This document shows, one piece after another, positions 59,518 to 64,000 of a DNA stretch of 64,000 nucleotides (its first letter is position 1; every line of letters starts with the position of its first letter). The notes below the pieces were generated by a model. That model was not told the DNA's origin. It saw only the letters and a program-made list of their open reading frames with translations, and did no database searches. The stretch is from CAYMDP01 sp964389375 (GTDB taxonomy: Bacteria; Bdellovibrionota; Bdellovibrionia; Bdellovibrionales; UBA1609): assembly GCA_964389375.1 (NCBI GenBank), contig CAYMDP010000003.1:1-64000 (forward strand), given 5' to 3'. The position numbers and the translations under genes are program-made.

Positions 59518-61806
59518 ATGAGCCGAATAAGGCACATGATTTCGAAGTTTAAAATATTTGATCGGGTTTTAATGGTCCTTGGGCTTTGCCTAATGCTGCT
59601 ATCTCTTTATCTGATGCTGGTTGATCCCGAGCTCTACCACGAAATTATTTTCCGAGAAGGACGAGGTCGTAAAGTAGGTGTAGCGAAGGTTGAACTTGCG
59701 CAAGCGGATGCGAAGTTTCGGCCTCAAGACTCATATGTTTGGAGAAATCTAGAAGTCGGACAAGAGTTGCTGCTTGGGGACCGAATTTTTGTCGCCCGAG
59801 CCTCTTCAGCAAGCCTTCGATTGAAGGGCTCAGATGCGAAGGTCGATCTAAGTGCAGGAAGCCTTTTAACTTTCGCACTTAGAAATCAAGTTCAGGTTGC
59901 GGATCTACAGTTTGGACACTTTAAAATCTCAATCAAAGAGAGACTTCAAATATTGATCAAGGGACAAATGGCGACCTTTGAATCTCGAGGCCAGCAGGGC
60001 GAGTTTGAGGTTCGCTTAAATCACGAGGAAGAGCCCTTGATTCGTCCGCTTGTAGGCCAGATCACGTTAAGGTTTGGAAACAGTACAGAAGAGCGATTGT
60101 TAAAGATTGCAGAAAATTTCAAAGTCGAGACCAGTGTTCAGGCGGTGCGAGGTCCAGAGGTTGCAACCGATCTTAGCTACGGGATAGATCAAATTCGTCC
60201 GACAAATTTTCCGCAAGAATATATTTACACCTTCGCATTTCACGATCTTTATTTCGTCGAGGGATCAAAAATTAAAGATCGCGAAGATTTGCCCGGATCC
60301 GTGAAGATGGATTTACCTATACAGATTCAAAATGTAGGTTCAAGGAAGGAATTCTATCTTGAACATGGCCAATCCGATGGTCAAAAGATCATGCACAAAG
60401 TAGATCCCCTTTTAGAGACCTTCAAGCTTAGCCAGGTTTATATTGGAGAAAATATTCTAAGAATTTCAAGAGATCAAAATCAGTGGTCTGACTTTACTAG
60501 GTTTTTTGTCAGATCCGAATTCGATTCGCGACAGGCCCCAGAGTTCTCGGTTTCTCGAAAAAAAGGTGGGGCGCCGGGTATTTACGAGGTGCTCGGAAGC
60601 ATTGCAAAGCAAAGTGATTTTAAGAATTTTATTCTTGAGCGTTCGAATTCCTTAGAGTTTCCGAGGCAGCGGACCCAAATAAAATGGATTTCCCAAAGCA
60701 ATTTCCATCAACGGCTTCCTTCGGCAGGAGAGTATTATTTTCGAATCCGGGGAGTGACCTCAGACTTAAAATTGTCCGAGTTTTCGGCGCCTCTTCAAAT
60801 TCAAATCGATCCGGATCAACCGCTTTATCCTCCGGATCTTCCCAAGCAAGACATCGAAGGCTCTATTTTTGATCGTCTAGAGCTTGGATGGAATCAAAAA
60901 GGCAATGAATCTTCTTATCAGATCGAAATCGAAAAACAGGGACAAGGAAAAATCCTAGACACAAAGCTTAGCGAATCAAAGTTTTCCTGGGTCCCGAATC
61001 TTGCGGGTAACTACAAGCTAAAAGTATACTCGCTGGATAAGGAAGGACGTCGAAGCAGGAAGGCCTCAGAGATTCAGCTTCGGGTAAAAGACTGGGATCT
61101 AGGCCTAAACCAAGAAGTTGCAGGCTTAAATCCTGAAGACCCAGATCGGGATATGTCCTCAACACCGGAAAGTTTAAGTATTGAAATGAAATCCGTCCAA
61201 TCAAGAACATCCGGCTTTGCCTCTTCGAAGCTATCAGCCAACTTGAGTTTGACCTCATTAAATTCAGATGCCCAAGTGGCTGGAACGGCCGCAGCCCCTT
61301 ATGTGGTGATGTCCGGCTTAAGCTGGGGTCATTGGATGGGAAGACATGGATCAGATCTTCGTTTGCAAACAAAAGTTGCAAGTCTTAACGAAAGTGCAAA
61401 GACAAATTCTCCGACTCGAATCGAGGCACATTATCGGTATCGTTGGTTGAAAGAAAGAAGTCAGGTTTTTGTCCTTGCGGGACTTGAATCTTACAGAAAT
61501 TCGAATCCGGAAGGCAGCTTTGCATCGAAAGCCGATTTGGCAAAAGTTGGTTTGGGTTTGAATCTTCCATTCTTAGAAAAATGGGAGTCAGGTGGTGAGC
61601 TTCTGTTTGGACAAAGCTTTAGTGAAGGGCAAAAATACGAGTTGGCGGGAAGTCTGAATTATCAGTTTAAGCAGTTTTGGTCCTTAGGTCTAGGCTACCG
61701 CGCATCGATCCTAAAAGGGCAAAAGTCTTCTTCTTCATCCGAGCCGAAAACCAGTTTCCAAGAAAACTCAGGCGAAGCCTTCACAAATATTCAACTTCAT
61801 TACTAA
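59518..61806 (+). CDS. FecR-domain surface protein with C-terminal barrel-like region
   Basis: A 762-residue protein with an N-terminal membrane segment (DRVLMVLGLCLMLLSLYLMLV), then a FecR-like domain (residues about 55-160: VWRNLEVGQELLLGDRIFVARASSASLRLKGSDAKVDLSAGS). Beta-rich repeats resembling fibronectin type III follow (about 330-530). The last 170 residues, ending FTNIQLHY, have the strand pattern of an outer-membrane barrel. It lies head-to-head with the giant fibre gene, 130 bp apart, so the two may be jointly regulated and may work together at the surface (inference). Confidence 0.75.
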   Translation: MSRIRHMISKFKIFDRVLMVLGLCLMLLSLYLMLVDPELYHEIIFREGRGRKVGVAKVELAQADAKFRPQDSYVWRNLEVGQELLLGDRIFVARASSASLRLKGSDAKVDLSAGSLLTFALRNQVQVADLQFGHFKISIKERLQILIKGQMATFESRGQQGEFEVRLNHEEEPLIRPLVGQITLRFGNSTEERLLKIAENFKVETSVQAVRGPEVATDLSYGIDQIRPTNFPQEYIYTFAFHDLYFVEGSKIKDREDLPGSVKMDLPIQIQNVGSRKEFYLEHGQSDGQKIMHKVDPLLETFKLSQVYIGENILRISRDQNQWSDFTRFFVRSEFDSRQAPEFSVSRKKGGAPGIYEVLGSIAKQSDFKNFILERSNSLEFPRQRTQIKWISQSNFHQRLPSAGEYYFRIRGVTSDLKLSEFSAPLQIQIDPDQPLYPPDLPKQDIEGSIFDRLELGWNQKGNESSYQIEIEKQGQGKILDTKLSESKFSWVPNLAGNYKLKVYSLDKEGRRSRKASEIQLRVKDWDLGLNQEVAGLNPEDPDRDMSSTPESLSIEMKSVQSRTSGFASSKLSANLSLTSLNSDAQVAGTAAAPYVVMSGLSWGHWMGRHGSDLRLQTKVASLNESAKTNSPTRIEAHYRYRWLKERSQVFVLAGLESYRNSNPEGSFASKADLAKVGLGLNLPFLEKWESGGELLFGQSFSEGQKYELAGSLNYQFKQFWSLGLGYRASILKGQKSSSSSEPKTSFQENSGEAFTNIQLHY

Positions 61807-61903
61807 TACGCAATGGTTTTGTAAGCGGGTTTTGGTGAGACATAGAAGCGTCTCAATTCGAGACAAAATTTTAGTTTTGGTCGATTCCAGCCGAAAAGTA
61901 TTT

Positions 61904-62188
61904 ATGGGACGTTTAAGATTTTTCAAACAAACTAGCTTGCTTCTTTTGAGTTTTGGTCTTCTATCGGCCTGTTCTCTTGAGACCTCTATTAAAGATCTAA
62001 AACCTGCCTCAGAACCGCCTGTCTCGGAATCAATCGCGAGTTCTAAGGCGATAAAAATTTCTCCGGGTTCTGTTCAGTCCACTGGCTCTCAAGTTCGAGG
62101 TCAGCTGACAATTACTCCCACCGGTCAAAAGATGACGGGCTCACAAGTGGCCGCCAAGGTCAGTCTAAGTACCAGCCGCAAACAGTAA
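61904..62188 (+). CDS. Small lipoprotein
   Basis: A 94-residue lipoprotein: a basic start, hydrophobic segment and lipobox LLSACS. The mature part is Ser/Thr-rich with two similar segments (GSVQSTGSQVRGQLTITPTG and GQKMTGSQVAAKVSLS). I chose ATG 61904 because it places the signal peptide at the start; a GTG at 61832 would add 24 residues before it. It is 97 bp after the FecR-domain gene and may be co-transcribed. Confidence 0.7.
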   Translation: MGRLRFFKQTSLLLLSFGLLSACSLETSIKDLKPASEPPVSESIASSKAIKISPGSVQSTGSQVRGQLTITPTGQKMTGSQVAAKVSLSTSRKQ

Positions 62189-62192
62189 AATC

Positions 62193-62273
62193 CTAAGCGG
62201 TTAGTCCATAAACAACAAAAACAGTTAAAAGTAGAAAAGCCAAAATGCTGTGGTCTAGAAGTGTTTTTCGCAT
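62193..62273 (-). CDS. 26-residue membrane peptide
   Basis: A short frame from ATG 62273 to TAG encodes MRKTLLDHSILAFLLLTVFV plus VYGLTA: a short basic start and one hydrophobic helix. AAAGGAGC lies nine bases before the ATG, a strong ribosome-binding site. Such single-helix peptides are a known class of small membrane proteins or type I toxins. No antisense RNA or partner can be shown here. The frame ends four bases from the convergent lipoprotein gene. Confidence 0.6.
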   Translation of the reverse strand: MRKTLLDHSILAFLLLTVFVVYGLTA

Positions 62274-62309
62274 ATTTTAAAGCTCCTTTAATAGCAGACC
62301 CTATTACAA

Positions 62310-62351
62310 AGCAAAGAAGGGGCCGACTCAGACCCCTTCGCATTCTTTGCT
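62310..62351. terminator. Hairpin upstream of the 26-residue peptide gene
   Basis: AGCAAAGAAGGGG pairs with CCCCTT...TTCTTTGCT (62310-62322 with 62333-62351, a 4-nt bulge on the right). No T run follows directly on either strand. It may be a terminator for the lipoprotein transcript or part of the 5' leader of the small peptide gene. Confidence 0.45.
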
Positions 62352-62447
62352 TAGTACTGAAATAACTTCACTTTTATGAGGGGGCTCAAGGTTTGGAAGG
62401 CGCCCTTATTGGTAACTTGAGCCCAAAATTGTCCCCCAAAAAGCTCT

Positions 62448-62580
62448 CCAGTTAAGTCTTCAGTTTTAGAGTTTGAATGAGTTCGAGAGGGCCTCCGCGG
62501 TCCAGGATGGACCGGGCGGCGAGGCAGGAAGCCGTGCCCGCTCGAACTCATTCAAACTCTAAAACTGAAGACTTAACTGG
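62448..62580. repeat. Long perfect inverted repeat around the conserved 52-nt core, copy 2
   Basis: Left arm 62448-62487 and right arm 62541-62580 are perfect 40-bp reverse complements (CCAGTTAAGTCTTCAG onward). Their sequence is unrelated to the arms of copy 1 at 6591-6705. The 52-nt core (62489-62540) differs from copy 1 at one base (C for T in GCGGYGAG). Both AGGA-loop hairpins are kept. A further 9-bp inverted repeat, GGGCTCAAG / CTTGAGCCC, lies upstream (62382-62424), followed by AAAATTGTCCCC, a 12-mer also found, inverted, beside copy 1. Confidence 0.87.
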
Positions 62581-62705
62581 ATTCGCAGGCTACGAGCGGG
62601 TCCGGATGAATAGCCTGTCTAAGGTTGACAGAAGGGGGGCTCAGTCGGCAAAACCCAGTAGGTCCTTCCCTTTTGGGCGAGGTCACTTTTCGAAAAGGAC
62701 TTGTT

Positions 62706-63725
62706 TTGAATTTATTAGAGCAGCTAAAAAAGAATCCCTTCGTCTTGGCTCCAATGGCTGGAATCACAGATACGGCATTCCGCTCTTTTATGCGAGAGCT
62801 TGGGGCCAGTGTGGTGATTTCTGAGTTGGTCTCTGCCAATGGCTTAAAATATAGTCCCGAAAAGACGAAAAAATTAATGAGATATTCTGAAGATCAAAGA
62901 CCCGTTGGGATTCAACTTTTTGGGGAAAGCCCAGAAGTGATTGCAGAGGCAGCCAAAGTCGTCGAGCAATCTGGAGCTGATTTTGTGGACCTTAATTTTG
63001 GTTGCCCAGTTCCTAAAGTTGTCAAAAAAGGGGCGGGCTCAGCACTGTTAAAAGATCCACTGGCATTTGCCGAAGTTTTACGAGTTGTTAAGTCTGCGGT
63101 GCAAATTCCTGTGACAATCAAGGTTCGAACAGGTTGGGATGAGGGGACTCGAAACACCCCAGAGCTTGCGCATATTGCTGCAAGCGAGGGTATGACCTGG
63201 ATTGCAATCCATGGCCGCACTCGCGCTCAAGGATATTCTGGAAAAGCGGATTGGGACTATATCGCAGAGGCAAAACTTAAAAGTCCGATTCCTGTCTTGG
63301 GTAATGGGGATTTGACTTCTGCCGAGAAGGCCGTGGCCTATCTTAAGTCTAGTGGTTGTGACGGCGTAATGATCGGAAGGGGATGTTTAAAAAATCCTTG
63401 GATTTTTAAAGAGTCCCTAGATCTCTATCAGGATAAGTCATCGTCCGGATCATTTGCTCATCGCGACTTTAGTTGGGCTTTTGATCGTCTACGCCATTTT
63501 TTAAAAGACCAAATGGATGAGAGGGTGACCATTCTTCAAATCAAAAAATTTTCTGCTTGGTTTTCGGCGGGCTATCCAGACTCGGCACAATTTCGTCGCG
63601 AGATATTTAAGTTTAAAGAGCTTGGCCCTCTTTGTGAAACTGTAGAGCAATATTTTTCTAGCCTTCAGTCCCATTCGCAAACCGATACAAGCCATGAGCC
63701 ATTTTTGATGGGTGGGCACGGGTAA
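62706..63725 (+). CDS. dus: tRNA-dihydrouridine synthase (DusB-like)
   Basis: A 339-residue FMN enzyme reducing uridines in tRNA. LAPMAGITDTAFR is the typical start, VDLNFGCPVPKVVKKGAGSAL holds the catalytic Cys, and KVRTGWDEG, IHGRTRAQGYSGKADW and GNGDLTSAEKA, GVMIGRGCLKNPWIF bind FMN. I chose TTG 62706 (MNLLEQLKKNPFVL), with AAGGA seven bases upstream; an upstream ATG at 62625 would add 27 residues before the family start. Confidence 0.94.
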   Translation: MNLLEQLKKNPFVLAPMAGITDTAFRSFMRELGASVVISELVSANGLKYSPEKTKKLMRYSEDQRPVGIQLFGESPEVIAEAAKVVEQSGADFVDLNFGCPVPKVVKKGAGSALLKDPLAFAEVLRVVKSAVQIPVTIKVRTGWDEGTRNTPELAHIAASEGMTWIAIHGRTRAQGYSGKADWDYIAEAKLKSPIPVLGNGDLTSAEKAVAYLKSSGCDGVMIGRGCLKNPWIFKESLDLYQDKSSSGSFAHRDFSWAFDRLRHFLKDQMDERVTILQIKKFSAWFSAGYPDSAQFRREIFKFKELGPLCETVEQYFSSLQSHSQTDTSHEPFLMGGHG

Positions 63726-63769
63726 AACTGGATTGAGGCATTCAGATTGACCTGTTAGACTTTTAGACT

Positions 63770-64000
63770 ATGGAAATAGCGATTGAGTCTAGGCGCCTAT
63801 CAAAAATTGTTCTCGGTCAAAAAATTCTGGACGAGGTGGAACTCTCCATTCCTTCGGGCACCTGTTTTGGTCTTTTGGGACCAAGCGGCTCAGGAAAATC
63901 AAGTTTCTTAAAAATGATTTACGCCGGAAGCGAACCCACAAGTGGTGAGCTTTATGTCAATGGGCTAATAGTCACTCAGGAACATTCGAAGCGAATAAAA
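63770..64000 (+). CDS. ABC transporter ATPase, N-terminal part, cut by the window edge
   Basis: Seventy-seven residues are visible, starting MEIAIESRRLSKIVLGQKIL and containing Walker A GPSGSGKSS in the normal place, then KMIYAGSEPTSGELYVNG. The rest, including signature and Walker B, lies outside the window. It follows the dus gene by 44 bp. The transported substrate cannot be told. Confidence 0.85.
   Translation, partial: MEIAIESRRLSKIVLGQKILDEVELSIPSGTCFGLLGPSGSGKSSFLKMIYAGSEPTSGELYVNGLIVTQEHSKRIK

Overview
The window looks like a chromosomal segment of a Bdellovibrio-type predatory bacterium (Bdellovibrionota). The main reasons are four. A groES-groEL pair sits a few kilobases from a complete Tad/Flp pilus locus, and that locus is followed by an RHS-repeat protein and a small secreted protein. 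This order matches my recollection of the B. bacteriovorus 'hit' (host-interaction) region (Bd0099 groEL, Bd0108/Bd0109, Bd0110 onward). There is also a 3,469-residue secreted fibre ending in an S74 self-cleaving chaperone, the architecture of the Mosaic Adhesive Trimer fibres of Bdellovibrio, and there are many secreted, barrel-like and lipoprotein genes of unknown function. No prophage, CRISPR array or transposase was seen.

Layout. 1-6.3 kb: the start of a membrane or secreted protein cut by the window edge, a glycine-rich lipoprotein, a GNAT-nitrilase fusion and rmuC. 6.3-6.8 kb: a non-coding stretch with two palindromic elements. 6.8-14.2 kb: a secreted protein, groES-groEL behind a sigma32-like promoter, two envelope proteins, a DedA protein, a receiver-only response regulator and small exported proteins. 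14.4-24.5 kb (minus strand): flp pilin, prepilin peptidase, TadE-like pseudopilins, cpaB, cpaC, a TadZ-TadA fusion ATPase, a TadB/C platform protein, then the RHS and hit-like genes. 24.8-29.3 kb: a divergent pilin-like glycine-rich protein, DUF2203, nadE, an exonuclease and a ferredoxin. 29.3-38.5 kb (minus strand): mdh-sucC-sucD-ndk-rlmD, a TPR lipoprotein, rodZ, a GT39-like glycosyltransferase and a PHP protein, packed like one or two operons. 38.7-43.2 kb: an MCE (Mla-like) lipid transporter with two different ATPases and two permeases. 43.2-48.3 kb: a 29-residue lysine-rich peptide gene, an orphan TadB/TadC-like pair, a membrane-anchored Ser/Thr kinase, uppP and a Cys/Met PLP enzyme. 48.7 kb: tRNA-Phe. 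49.0-59.4 kb: the giant fibre. 59.5-64 kb: a FecR-type surface protein, a lipoprotein, a 26-residue membrane peptide gene, a palindromic element, dus and the start of an ABC ATPase.

The feature most likely to be undescribed is a family of intergenic elements seen at 6591-6705 and 62448-62580. In each, a 52-nt core, identical in the two copies except for one base, sits between perfectly complementary arms of 35 or 40 bp, but the arm sequences are unrelated between copies. The core can fold into two hairpins whose loops both show AGGA. Two further palindromes, one a two-copy family (6450-6502 and 19664-19728) and one a 39-bp perfect inverted repeat (28016-28109), suggest that long perfect hairpins are a recurring intergenic feature of this genome.
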